From NCBI GenBank assembly GCA_027451445.1, contig DAIDJG010000031.1, positions 1 through 54,313 of the forward strand: 54,313 nt of DNA, in the 5' to 3' direction. Shown here in pieces: positions 10,801 through 18,347 of this stretch. A model generated the notes under the pieces. The model was not told the origin of the DNA, searched no databases, and saw only the letters and a list, made by a program, of their open reading frames with translations. This DNA is from Singulisphaera sp. Its GTDB lineage: Bacteria > Planctomycetota > Planctomycetia > Isosphaerales > Isosphaeraceae. Made by a program: the position numbers and the translations under genes. Position 1 is the first letter of the stretch. Every line of letters starts with the position of its first letter.

Positions 10801-13462
10801 GTTCGCGTACACGCCCAACGCAGGTTTTGTCGGTACGGACACGTTCCAGTATGAAGGCAACGACGGGCAGGCCAACAGCAACGTTGTCACCGATACGATC
10901 ACCGTGGACGCGCCGGCGATCGCGGCAAATGCGACTGTGGCGGTCGCCGCAAACACGCCCGCGGCGATAACTCTGTCGGCAAGCGACCCGGAAAACAGCC
11001 CGCTCACATACACCGTGGTCGCCGGTCCGAGCCACGGTACGCTCAGCGGCACCGGGGCTAACCTGACGTATACGCCCGACAGCGACTATGTCGGCTCCGA
11101 TACGTTCACGTTCCAGGCGAACGACGGCGTGTCGGATAGCAACGTGGCGACAGTGACCCTTGGTGTTGTCGGGACTCCGACGATCGCCTGGGCGAGCCCC
11201 GCGGATATCACTTACGGCACAGCGCTCGGCGCCGCCCAGCTCGATGCATCCGCGACATTCGGTGGACTCAACGTCCCGGGCACCTTCGTTTACACGCCCG
11301 CAGCCGGCACGGTCCTCAGCGCGGGAGCGAACCAGCCGTTGTCGGTCACCTTTACGCCAGACGACACCACGGACTACAACTCCGTGACGGCGTCGACAAC
11401 CATCAATGTGCTGAAGGCCTCGCCCTCGCTGACATGGGCAAACCCGGCGGACATCACCTACGGCACGGCGCTGAGTTCGACGCAGCTCGACGCCACAGCC
11501 TCGGTGCCGGGGACGATCTCGTACACGCCCGCGGCGGGTACAGTGCTTGGCGCGGGCCAGGGCCAAACCCTCTCAGCGACCTTCACGCCCACCGATACGA
11601 CGGATTACAACACCGTCACGGGCACGGCGACCATTAATGTCCTCAAGGCCAACCCGACGCTGGTCTGGGGCGACGGCACGCACTTCCAGATTACTTACGG
11701 AACACCGTTGAGCGCGGCGCAGCTCGACGCGTCCGCATCCTTCGGTGGCGCTCCCCTCGCGGGCACGTTCACGTACGTGCCGGCGGCGGGCACGATCCTG
11801 AACGCTGGCGTTGGACAGATCCTGTCGACCCGTTTCAAGCCAACCGATTCGGCCGACTTCAATGACGCATCGGCCTCCGCATTGATCGATGTGGCCCAGG
11901 CGACGCCGACGTTTGATTCCCTGGCTGCACCCACGATCGTGTACGGAACGACGACTCACGTCTCGGGCCACATCGCTGCGGGCACGCTTGTCCCGACGGG
12001 CATGGTGAAAATCACCATCGGGAACCAGACCGCGGGCGCCGAGATCGACCCTTCGACCGGCGACTTTGCCGCCGACGTGGCCACGGCGAATCTGGGCGCT
12101 TCGTCCACGCCCTATACGATCACCTACAGTTACGCGGGCAGTACCAACTTCACCGCCGTCAGTGCGACGACCGGCTTGACCGTCAACAAGGCCAACCAGA
12201 CCATTTCCTGGAGCAACCCGGCCGCGATTACGTACGGCACTCCTTTGAGCAGCACGCAGCTCGATGCCACGGTTTCGGTATCCGGTCCGGATCAAACGAC
12301 CGGCGCGCTGACGTACTCGCCGGCGGCGGGTACCGTTCTCTCGGCAGGGCCGAATCAGACGTTGACCGTCACCGCCGCAGCCACCGCCAACTACAACGCG
12401 GCGACTCGGACGGTCACCATCAGCGTGGCGCCCGCCACGCCGGTGATCACCTGGGCGAGCCCCGCGGGCATCACGTACGGCACCGCGCTCAGCAGCACCC
12501 AGCTCGATGCGACCGCCTCCGTGCCCGGTACGTTCAGCTATTCGCCGGCGGCGGGTACGGTTCTCACAGCGGGCCAGGGTCAGGTCCTCACAGTCACATT
12601 TACGCCCACCGACTCCACGGACTACTCGACGGTCAGCGCCTCGACGACGATCGACGTCGCGAAGGCCCATCTCACCGTCACCGCAAACAACGCGGACATG
12701 GGTCACGGCGACCCGGTACCGACGTTGACGGCCTCAATCAGCGGATTCGTCAACGGCGATACCTCTCAGGCTGTGAGCGGTTCGGCTGCCTTGAGCACGA
12801 CGGCCACAAGCACGAGCGCGGCGGGTACCTACCCGATCACGGCCTCGATCGGCACGCTCTCCGCAGCCAACTACGACTTCGCATTCGTCCCCGGCACGCT
12901 GACCGTGCACCCCAAGGTGCTCGACATTCGCGTTCACTGGGGAACGCAGACCATGTCGCTGCTCGGCCTGACGCGCGACCTGCCGTTCATCAACATCAAC
13001 GCCGTTGACGTCCTGTTCAGCGATGACGTTACGGTCGGTAAGAGTGACCTGTCCCTGTCGAGCACCACGGGCAGAGCCTACACGTTCAGTGGGTTCAGCT
13101 ATAATGCGACCCAGCACGACGCGACCTGGACCTTGCCCACGGCCCTGGGGATCGACCAACTGCTCCTGGCGCTCGATTCCAATTTCGGTGCGAACGTCAA
13201 TCCTTCAATCTCCGTCTGGAATAACAACCCCCTTTCGTTCACCGTGCTCCCCGGTGACTTCAACGGAGACCGGCAGGTCACCAGGGCCGATTGGCAGGGG
13301 GTCCAGGCGGACGTGGGGATGAACGTCGTGTGGGCGGATCTGGATGGCAACGGCGTCGTGAACCGACAGGATGTGAACGACGCGAAAAGCCTTGTTGGCA
13401 CGAGCATTACGGGCGGCAGCACCAGCCACAAGCACAGCCACGGGAACGGTCACGGGAACTGA
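7859..13462 (+). CDS. Giant modular surface/extracellular protein with cadherin-like, MBG-like and dockerin-like repeats
   Basis: 1867 aa; the GTG start is preceded by GAGG about 6 bases away. There is no classical signal peptide. Residues 30-37 read LEVRLTPA within an Arg/Lys-rich N-terminus, a pattern common at the start of planctomycete exported proteins. Then come an SdrD B-like domain (about 39-115, GVAYNDLNANGVQD) interrupted by or followed by a jelly-roll-like segment (about 130-295), and seven cadherin-like units (about 300-1100; each with DxDP/NDxD, GxLxxxxxGxFxYTPN, GTDSFxY). The fifth unit is split by a ~145-residue insert containing GDYIGGGQ. Five YGTxLSxxQLDA repeats, an Ig-like Big domain and an MBG-like domain (about 1100-1690) follow. 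Near the C-terminus are two EF-hand/dockerin-like loops (DFNGDRQVTRADW at 1800, DLDGNGVVNRQDV at about 1829) and a His/Gly-rich tail. Likely an adhesin or cell-surface scaffold. Confidence 0.85.
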   Translation: MVPHAQSSARRHKLRTARRSTHTKLVAEHLEVRLTPATGSISGVAYNDLNANGVQDASEPGIAGQTVFIDLHQDGTLDPGDPTTTTASDGSYQFTGLQPGTYLVSQVLPSGWHQTTPKPTLERAVSVIASAPYTFTFANFASTTDQTIPAYTENGFVFNTTAQPTSQFTIYGSSDSTRYAGEPALSAEWSPSTISLMRSDGTPFTLDAMDLSTIWSSVYTVTVTFTGHLAGGGTVTQAFNIGSQLGFHHVTFNGFTNVQYVTWNSTGYNDYHQFTNVTVETGGPLNVSGVNFGSVNTGADAPPSGASPTYIVNENSPLTVANTGALTNAFDPDKDPLSAILVSGPANGTLTLSPLGPFTYTPNANFYGTDSFQYEVSDGTELSAPATVTINVQKVEYAPTAVADTYSVTKSTPLTVSAAAGVLANDSDVNGDPLTAILENNPAHGSLKLNADGSFTYTPFGVYLGPDTFEYKASNGTLSSNVVVVTLNVTGPDDPPVANNHSYTVAENTVLQSNAPGVLFGDSDPNGQPITAVLISGPSNGTLQLNANGSYTYTPNANFYGTDSFQYTDNDGQLNGNTATVTITVDSPPVAVPESFSTTEDVPLTVAAPGVLANDTQAAGNPLTADLWTLPAHGTIKWNGDGSFVYTPNLHYYGTDSFQYLASDGKLDSAVVTDTVNIAFVNYPPVANNDQYTMNEGTSLTTVAAVTSLNIQSQQGDYIGGGQNYSYGANDGTYTVTRNYSNGVSIRFVPNVNPIDSWQIDFAGPNNALLTPGTYDNAVRYPFQSGGEPGLSVSYYDRGSNTLTGQFTIYQATYDASGNVISFNASFLMHNEGLPPALSGQIEYNAFAGQTGVLFNDTDIEHDPLTAQLVTGPSNGSLTFNSDGTFTYTPSPLFYGTDSFTYQANDGTSLGNVATATITVAHVNHPPTAVIDNYAVGENQTLSVAGPGVLANDTDLDNDPLTAVLVAGPTNGSLTLNSDGSFAYTPNAGFVGTDTFQYEGNDGQANSNVVTDTITVDAPAIAANATVAVAANTPAAITLSASDPENSPLTYTVVAGPSHGTLSGTGANLTYTPDSDYVGSDTFTFQANDGVSDSNVATVTLGVVGTPTIAWASPADITYGTALGAAQLDASATFGGLNVPGTFVYTPAAGTVLSAGANQPLSVTFTPDDTTDYNSVTASTTINVLKASPSLTWANPADITYGTALSSTQLDATASVPGTISYTPAAGTVLGAGQGQTLSATFTPTDTTDYNTVTGTATINVLKANPTLVWGDGTHFQITYGTPLSAAQLDASASFGGAPLAGTFTYVPAAGTILNAGVGQILSTRFKPTDSADFNDASASALIDVAQATPTFDSLAAPTIVYGTTTHVSGHIAAGTLVPTGMVKITIGNQTAGAEIDPSTGDFAADVATANLGASSTPYTITYSYAGSTNFTAVSATTGLTVNKANQTISWSNPAAITYGTPLSSTQLDATVSVSGPDQTTGALTYSPAAGTVLSAGPNQTLTVTAAATANYNAATRTVTISVAPATPVITWASPAGITYGTALSSTQLDATASVPGTFSYSPAAGTVLTAGQGQVLTVTFTPTDSTDYSTVSASTTIDVAKAHLTVTANNADMGHGDPVPTLTASISGFVNGDTSQAVSGSAALSTTATSTSAAGTYPITASIGTLSAANYDFAFVPGTLTVHPKVLDIRVHWGTQTMSLLGLTRDLPFININAVDVLFSDDVTVGKSDLSLSSTTGRAYTFSGFSYNATQHDATWTLPTALGIDQLLLALDSNFGANVNPSISVWNNNPLSFTVLPGDFNGDRQVTRADWQGVQADVGMNVVWADLDGNGVVNRQDVNDAKSLVGTSITGGSTSHKHSHGNGHGN

Positions 13463-13992
13463 CCAGCGCTACGCTTCGATCGACAAGGCGCTGGCTGCGA
13501 GTGAGATCGGGCTCTTCCCGGCCGTCCTTCCAGCGAAGGCGGCCGGAAACCCGAGACCCCATCCATCCAGCGTCGGCCTGGTCGTCGCCGCCACGAGATG
13601 ATCGTGGTTCGCCAACTAGGGAAAACAACGAATCTCGCACCCGCAGCGCGTCACGATCCGCTCGAGAGTCATCAAGAAGCCCGCGTCGATCGTCGTCGTC
13701 AAGTACGGCATTTTGGCGGCTGTTTCGCCGCTTCATGATGCGATCGATCAAATCGTCGAATTCGATCCACAGGCGCTGCGGCATGGGTGCAGGATCGGGC
13801 GGACCATGCGGGGCTGTCGATTTAAGAGTGCGAAAACGCGAGTCCAGATGTGGCGCAGTGACCGAGATCGCCGATCTCGCTCCGTCTCCACACCCCGACC
13901 GTCGAACGGGATCCGTGCGAATCAGGTTGGCAAACGACCCGCGTCTTCCCAGCGCGGGTTTCTCGGTACACAGCGTGGTATCGATCGGGTAA
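13463..13992. other. Non-coding region downstream of the surface-protein gene
   Basis: I see no credible gene. Open frames here on both strands are low-complexity Arg/Ser-rich translations without family resemblance or ribosome sites. It separates two convergent genes together with the palindromic repeat that follows. Confidence 0.5.
13518..13546 (+). terminator. Candidate hairpin 3' of the surface-protein gene
   Basis: CCGGCCGTCCTTC (13518-13530) pairs with GAAGGCGGCCGG (13535-13546) around a 4-base loop with one bulged base. It lies 56 bases after the stop codon. There is no U-tract, so an intrinsic terminator is only possible. Confidence 0.25.
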
Positions 13993-14107
13993 GAGTCTGT
14001 CCCACAAGTCCCGGGAGCGTGGAAACTGGGGACTGGCACCGTCCGAAGACGGCCGGAGCCACTCTTCATTTTCCCGCCTCACGCACTATTGGGAGAGACT
14101 CTGAGAC
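13993..14107. repeat. Palindromic intergenic repeat (family with 28986-29190)
   Basis: The outer arms are GAGTCTGTCCC at the left and GGGAGAGACTCTGAG at the right. The interior holds GGAAACTGGGGACTGGCACC and GTCCGAAGACGGCCGGAGCC. Both the CACTATTGGG...GACTCTGAG edge and the GGGGACTGGC / GTCCGAAGAC core recur, inverted, in the element at 28986-29190. It lies between the 3' ends of two convergent genes. Confidence 0.7.
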
Positions 14108-14176
14108 GCACCCAGACGGAGAACGCTGCGCTCGCTATAGAGAGCGATCACCGTCGCATGCGGAACGCACAAAGGT

Positions 14177-15388
14177 CTATTGCGTTTGGGCAGCACGATC
14201 TGGGCCAGAGGCTTCGATGCCGTCGGTTGTCTCGCCGATCAGCGCCTCGAGGTTCATGCGACACGCCGCAACCTTTGGATGATCGGGTTCGATGAACTGG
14301 ACGAACATCTCCAACGCGCGCTGATAGAGCGACTCAGCGTCGCTTCGTCGTCCCTGATGAGCAAGGAGGACGGCGAGGTTGTGTTGAGTCAGGGCGATGT
14401 CGGGGTGCGCGGGCCCGAGGAGCCGTTCCTTGATCGCCAACGCACGCCGCAGGGCGTCCTCGGCCGGCGCCAGATCGCCGCGTGCCTGAAGGAGGACACC
14501 AAGGTTATTCAGGTTCACGGCGATCTCGTAATGCTCGGGGCCGTACGCTCGCTCGAAGACGGCGAGCGCCTGCCGATAGAGCTCCTCGGCCTCGTCCAGC
14601 CGGCCCAATTCGGCGACGATAGCCGCCAGGGCGGCACGATCGGCGGCGACGTCCGGGTGGTCGGCCCCGAGGAATTGCTCGCGGATGACGACCGCCCGGC
14701 GCGCGAAGGGCTCCGCGCGCCGATAACGCCCACGCGCGTGCTCCAGACCGCCGAGGTTATGGTAGATCGTCGCGAGGTCCGAACGGTCGGCGCCGCTCCC
14801 GTGCGACATGATTCGAAGAGCGCGACGAAGCAACGGCCTCGCCTCGGCGAACCGACCCTGGTATTTGTGCAACACCGCGAGCTGATTGAGAATTGAACCG
14901 ACCTCCAGACCGCGCGGTCCGTAGGCAGCCTCGGCAAGCGCCAGCGCCCTGCGCAAGAGTGGCTCAGCCTCATCGTAACGGCCGCGCATCCGGCGGACGG
15001 TCCCCACATTGCCGAGCGATTCGATGTGTAGCCGGACCAGGTCCGGATGGTTGCAATCGACGGCGTCCATGATCCGGACCGACCGCGAGAAGAGGTCGTC
15101 GGCATGGGCGTATTCCGATGTCTCCAGCGCAATCGTGGCGAGGGAATTCGTGATCGCGGCGACGTCCGGCTGATCCGGACCGACGGCACGCTCCATGAGT
15201 CGTAACGCGTGCCGGCAGGCGGCGCGTGCCCGATCACGCTTCCCCTGCGCATGTAGACCGATCGCCCGATCGTGCAGGGCGGCGGCGCGGTCGGCCAAGT
15301 TGTCAGGCGGAACTGCCAATGCGGAATGTACGAAGTTTGTGTTAGTCATCGCGTCGGTCGGCCCTGCGACATGGTCCTCGGCAGTCAT
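14177..15388 (-). CDS. Tetratricopeptide-repeat protein (kinesin-light-chain type)
   Basis: 403 aa with no signal peptide or membrane segment. About seven 42-residue TPR units of the kinesin-light-chain type run from residue ~30 to 385 (for example ALAxxERAYGPEHYEIAVNLNNLGVLLQARG and ALAIKERLLGPAHPDIALTQHNLAVLLAHQG). Such repeats make protein-protein scaffolds. The gene begins only 39 bases after the stop of the repeat-peptide gene, on the same strand, so it is probably co-transcribed with it. It could be a cytoplasmic partner or chaperone for the peptide or an adaptor for the exporter; this is inference from position only. The ATG at 15386-15388 is used; a second ATG 13 codons in lacks a better ribosome site. 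Its 3' end faces a palindromic repeat. Confidence 0.8.
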   Translation of the reverse strand: MTAEDHVAGPTDAMTNTNFVHSALAVPPDNLADRAAALHDRAIGLHAQGKRDRARAACRHALRLMERAVGPDQPDVAAITNSLATIALETSEYAHADDLFSRSVRIMDAVDCNHPDLVRLHIESLGNVGTVRRMRGRYDEAEPLLRRALALAEAAYGPRGLEVGSILNQLAVLHKYQGRFAEARPLLRRALRIMSHGSGADRSDLATIYHNLGGLEHARGRYRRAEPFARRAVVIREQFLGADHPDVAADRAALAAIVAELGRLDEAEELYRQALAVFERAYGPEHYEIAVNLNNLGVLLQARGDLAPAEDALRRALAIKERLLGPAHPDIALTQHNLAVLLAHQGRRSDAESLYQRALEMFVQFIEPDHPKVAACRMNLEALIGETTDGIEASGPDRAAQTQ

Positions 15389-15427
15389 CGGCGACTCAAC
15401 CTGCGCATAATACCGTGCGATACTCGG

Positions 15428-15829
15428 TTACTCGCTGTCGTCGAGGGCGAGCAGGCGATCGGTCCCGGGCGGCTTACGGCTCGACGCCCCATTGGTGACC
15501 AAATCGTTGGGCCCACCAGCCCTGATCGCCAAGCGAACTTCGCTCCGGGCCTCGTTGTGATTCATGCTCAACGCCCCGAGCCCGCCGCCGGCCTTGATGC
15601 CGGTGTGGACCTTCAGGCCGCCCTGCGCCTCGTTGTGATTGGTACCAGCGGAATGAAGTCCGCCACCCTTGATACCGCTCTGGACCTTCAGGCCGCTCTG
15701 GGCCTCGTTGTGGTTTGACAATGTGAGCCCACCAGCCTTGACTCCGCTCTTGACCTTCAGGCCGCCCTGGGCCTCGTTGTGGTTCATCATCTTGAGCCCA
15801 CCGGCCTTGATGCCGCTCTTGACCTTCAT
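15428..15829 (-). CDS. Repeat-peptide precursor candidate (KSGIKAGG/NHNEA repeats)
   Basis: 133 aa; an excellent ribosome site GAGGAG lies 7 bases before the ATG. The protein has four near-identical units starting at residues 1, 24, 47 and 72, each with K-V-x-S/T-G-I/V-K-A/G-G-G, a variable 3-7 residue stretch, then N-H-N-E-A (16-20, 39-43, 64-68, 90-94). A fifth, degenerate unit (VRLAIRAGG) and a charged tail follow. Every unit contains Gly-Gly after K/R-A/G, and units 1 and 3 also end in A-Q-G-G. There is no Cys, signal peptide or membrane segment. It lies 382 bases downstream of a C39-ABC/ABC/HlyD export operon, which makes it the likely cargo. I recall similar short KVKxxVKAGG...NHNE proteins in other bacteria but know no named function. 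It could instead be a self-assembling or structural repeat protein. Confidence 0.75.
   Translation of the reverse strand: MKVKSGIKAGGLKMMNHNEAQGGLKVKSGVKAGGLTLSNHNEAQSGLKVQSGIKGGGLHSAGTNHNEAQGGLKVHTGIKAGGGLGALSMNHNEARSEVRLAIRAGGPNDLVTNGASSRKPPGTDRLLALDDSE
15539..15829 (-). repeat. Four tandem ~69-78 bp coding repeats
   Basis: The DNA of the four units is strongly similar (for example CTGGGCCTCGTTGTGGTT on the plus strand recurs with few changes), with some third-base differences in the NHNEA codons such as AAC/AAT and GCC/GCG. This indicates tandem duplication followed by protein-level conservation. The variable parts are the 3-7 codons between Gly-Gly-Leu and Asn-His-Asn. Confidence 0.85.
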
Positions 15830-16211
15830 CGAAGAACTCCTCGATCCAGTGGTACAGGGTAACCCCAGGCCGAGATCGAGCGGGTGCTCATCGGAGATCT
15901 CGGCAGAAACGAGCGCGAGTCGCCGGTGTGTCGGAGTGACCGAGGGGGGGATTCACAGGAGGCTTCGCGTTGAGAGAACAACGGGCGCGGACACCTCGAC
16001 GCGAACATAACAACAATCCCGAGTCGCTATGCTCCTCGTCGACGTCGGCCGAGGGTGCGGTCGGTGCAGGGCCGGGAAGTTGTTTCGCGCTTCGGTAATT
16101 CGTTCCGTGCATCTTGTTAATGTCCATCGCGGCGATTCCTGTGACATGATCGCGGCAGCCGGCCGTTCCGGGAGCCGGCTTGCAATCATAAGAGGTTTCA
16201 GCCGTTGACTT
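15830..16211. other. Intergenic region upstream of the repeat-peptide gene
   Basis: 382 bases separate the second ABC gene from the peptide gene, whereas the exporter genes overlap one another. The gap suggests a separate promoter or processing site for the peptide gene. It holds the 29-base element at 16119-16147. A 79-codon frame (15888-16127, minus) has a plausible AGGA site but an Arg/Pro-rich, unconvincing protein, and is not called. Confidence 0.5.
16119..16147 (-). promoter_or_regulatory. Shared upstream element, copy A
   Basis: On the plus strand the element begins AATGTCCATCGC, continues with GCGATT and ends TGTGACAT. It matches 22634-22662 at 25 of 29 bases. Copy A lies about 290 bases upstream of the repeat-peptide start; copy B lies about 400 bases upstream of the HlyD-type gene. 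Same orientation relative to both genes. A regulatory role is inferred from position and conservation. Confidence 0.35.
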
Positions 16212-18347
16212 TCAGGGATGCGCCACAACGATCAGAGTGGAGGCTCGCTCCAGGACGTACGCGAGCGCGTCGCTGAGCGTCTGGGGGTCGAGTGCGGCGA
16301 AGCTTTCGTCGAGGATGACGAGGTCGGCCTCTTGCAGGAGTGCACGGGCGAGGAAGACCCGGCTCCGCTCGCCGTGGCTGAGCTGCCATCCGGTCTCGCC
16401 GACGACCTGCATCAGCCCGGCCGGCATCCGGTCGAGGAGTGGCCCAAGGCTCAGGTTGCGACAGACCCGTTCGGCCTCCTCGATGTCCGCGAGCGAGGGG
16501 GGCCAGGCGCGGCCCATCAGGAGGTTGAAGGCGAGCGGGCCCATGAGGATGTGGTTCTCGTGGAACTGAGGCGCCAGCGCGACTCGTCGTCGCCATGTCG
16601 CACTTCCCAGTGTTCGCCGGTCGAGCCCGTCCCAGAGGAGCAGGCCCGACTCCGGAACCCGTAGGCCCGCCAGCACCGCGGCCAGGGTCGATTTGCCGCC
16701 GCCCGACCGGCCTTGAAGCAGGATGCGCTCCCCATCGTTGACACCGAGCGAAGCGCGGTCGAGGACAGGCGCGTGATCGTCGCCATGGCGATAGACGAGC
16801 GTGCGCGCGTCGAGCCGAGGACGATCGACCGCGTGCGTGTTCTCAAACGGGGGCATACTGGCGAAGTCGGGCGAGCCGGACGGCTCCGTGCGCTGCGCGG
16901 CCGTCCAGAGCGTTCTAACGCGTCGCCACGCGATCACGGCAGCCGCCGTTTTCTCCAGAGACTCCGCCAGCGCCCGCAGCGCCCGGTAGGCCAGCAGCAC
17001 CCCGCCGAGCCCCACAGCCAGCCCTTCGGCCGAAGCATCGCCGCGGACGAACCCCGGTACGAGACCGAACAGCCCCACGAGCAGCCAGCCTCGCGGCGAC
17101 AGGACGTGAAGGCCCGCGCCCAGAATATCGAGCGTGCGGGAAGGGTGGAGGTAACGCTCCAACGCACATTCCTCGTCGTCGTGCCGTGCGTCATGTGGTT
17201 CCTGGGCCAGCCGGGTCCGATGACCCACCATTCGCTCGACCAGGTCGTTGGTCATCGCGATCCTCTGCTCGGTCCAATCGGCCCGCGCGCGGAAGTATCG
17301 CACACCCAGTGCGAACGTCGCCGCCACCGTGGCCGCCAGCAGCCCGACGTGCGGCCAGCCTCCAGCACCGAAAGCCAGTACCGGAACGGCCAGGGCAAGC
17401 TCCAGCGCAGCCGCCAGCCCGAGGTAACCGCCCGAGAGCCCCATGAGCTCGATCGCCTCTGACTCCAGAACCTGTCCATAAAATTGACCGATCCCGGCTC
17501 GCCGCACTTCATCTTGTCCCAGCGCCAGGACCCCGGCCAGGAGCCGGCGCTTGAGCAGCGAGCCTACGCGGACTGCGAACCCTCCGGCCGTCGCACTGAC
17601 CATCAGCCGGCAGAGGGCGGTCGAGACAATCAGGAACACCCATGCCGCCAGCCAGCCGGCATCGATCCGGCCTGTCGTCGTCATCCCTCCAAGGAGCCAC
17701 CAGGAGCCGATCCAGAACGCGGAGCCAAGGGCCTGTGCGGCGACAAGATTCATGAGCAGTCGTGGCAGTTCAGATTCGCGTGCTTGGGCCAGCACATGCG
17801 AGCCGGCGGGCGGCCGAAGGAGCCAGACGTTCCCCACGCGTGCCTCAACCAGGAACTGGTCCAGAAGCGCGCTGCGGACACGCGCTCGACGCCGGCGTGG
17901 CACGCCTGTTTCGGCCAAAACCCGGTCGACTTCCTTGGCGACCGACTCCTCGACGCCAAGGCACAGGACCGACCGCACGTCTGCGATCGCGACTCGGACC
18001 ACGGCGTGGTCGGGTGTCAGGATGCGAAGGGACTTTGTGCGTCCGTCGAGGATCGCCAGGAACCGCGGGCCGGTCGCGCCGCCGAGCCGGGCTATGGCCG
18101 GTCCGGCGCGTTCGACGAGGCCGCGGACATCGGGATACGGGCAATCGACGGCCTCGGCCTCACAGCCGAGCCAATGGGCGGCCTGCGCGATCCAGCGGTC
18201 GAGCGACTCCGGGCTTTGGAACACCTGCCCGGGCGGCCGTGGGTAGTTCGAGGCTGTAAGCGGCAAATGGGATCGTCGCGCAAGGGCATCGAGCGCCTCG
18301 CCGAGGCGGGCGGCCGGCCAGCTCAGATCAACAAGCGAGTCGCTCAT
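16212..18347 (-). CDS. NHLM-type second ABC exporter (permease/ATPase, no peptidase)
   Basis: 711 aa. The ATG at 18345-18347 overlaps the previous stop as ATGA and has GGGAAG upstream; a GTG six codons earlier is less likely. The N-terminal ~190 residues are a soluble domain without C39 motifs, as in NHLM ABC2 proteins. A transmembrane region follows (about 200-470: MNLVAAQALGSAFWIGSWWLL, AAWVFLIVSTALC, LAAALELALAVPVLAF and others), then the ATPase: Walker A GRSGGGKST (K552), signature LSHGERSR (variant of LSGGQ), Walker B LVILDES and H-loop VVAHP. The protein stops right after the H-loop His-Pro, shorter at the C-terminus than typical ABC ATPases. It presumably forms a heteromeric exporter with the C39-ABC protein. 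Confidence 0.85.
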   Translation of the reverse strand: MSDSLVDLSWPAARLGEALDALARRSHLPLTASNYPRPPGQVFQSPESLDRWIAQAAHWLGCEAEAVDCPYPDVRGLVERAGPAIARLGGATGPRFLAILDGRTKSLRILTPDHAVVRVAIADVRSVLCLGVEESVAKEVDRVLAETGVPRRRRARVRSALLDQFLVEARVGNVWLLRPPAGSHVLAQARESELPRLLMNLVAAQALGSAFWIGSWWLLGGMTTTGRIDAGWLAAWVFLIVSTALCRLMVSATAGGFAVRVGSLLKRRLLAGVLALGQDEVRRAGIGQFYGQVLESEAIELMGLSGGYLGLAAALELALAVPVLAFGAGGWPHVGLLAATVAATFALGVRYFRARADWTEQRIAMTNDLVERMVGHRTRLAQEPHDARHDDEECALERYLHPSRTLDILGAGLHVLSPRGWLLVGLFGLVPGFVRGDASAEGLAVGLGGVLLAYRALRALAESLEKTAAAVIAWRRVRTLWTAAQRTEPSGSPDFASMPPFENTHAVDRPRLDARTLVYRHGDDHAPVLDRASLGVNDGERILLQGRSGGGKSTLAAVLAGLRVPESGLLLWDGLDRRTLGSATWRRRVALAPQFHENHILMGPLAFNLLMGRAWPPSLADIEEAERVCRNLSLGPLLDRMPAGLMQVVGETGWQLSHGERSRVFLARALLQEADLVILDESFAALDPQTLSDALAYVLERASTLIVVAHP

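Noticed and set aside
7832-12706. Several long minus-strand frames (219 to 452 codons) across the giant surface-protein gene
   Set aside because: They arise from the repetitive GC-rich codon pattern of the plus-strand repeats; their translations are repetitive Arg/Val/Gly strings.
13407-14282. Overlapping frames of 60 to 233 codons on both strands after the surface-protein gene
   Set aside because: All are Arg/Ser-rich, overlap one another and a palindromic repeat, and show no family resemblance.
15888-16127. 79-codon minus-strand frame (MDINKMHGTNYRSAKQ start) between the second ABC gene and the peptide gene
   Set aside because: There is an AGGA nine bases upstream, but the second half is Arg/Pro-rich and unconvincing, and the related DNA upstream of the exporter operon has ACG instead of ATG and does not keep the reading.
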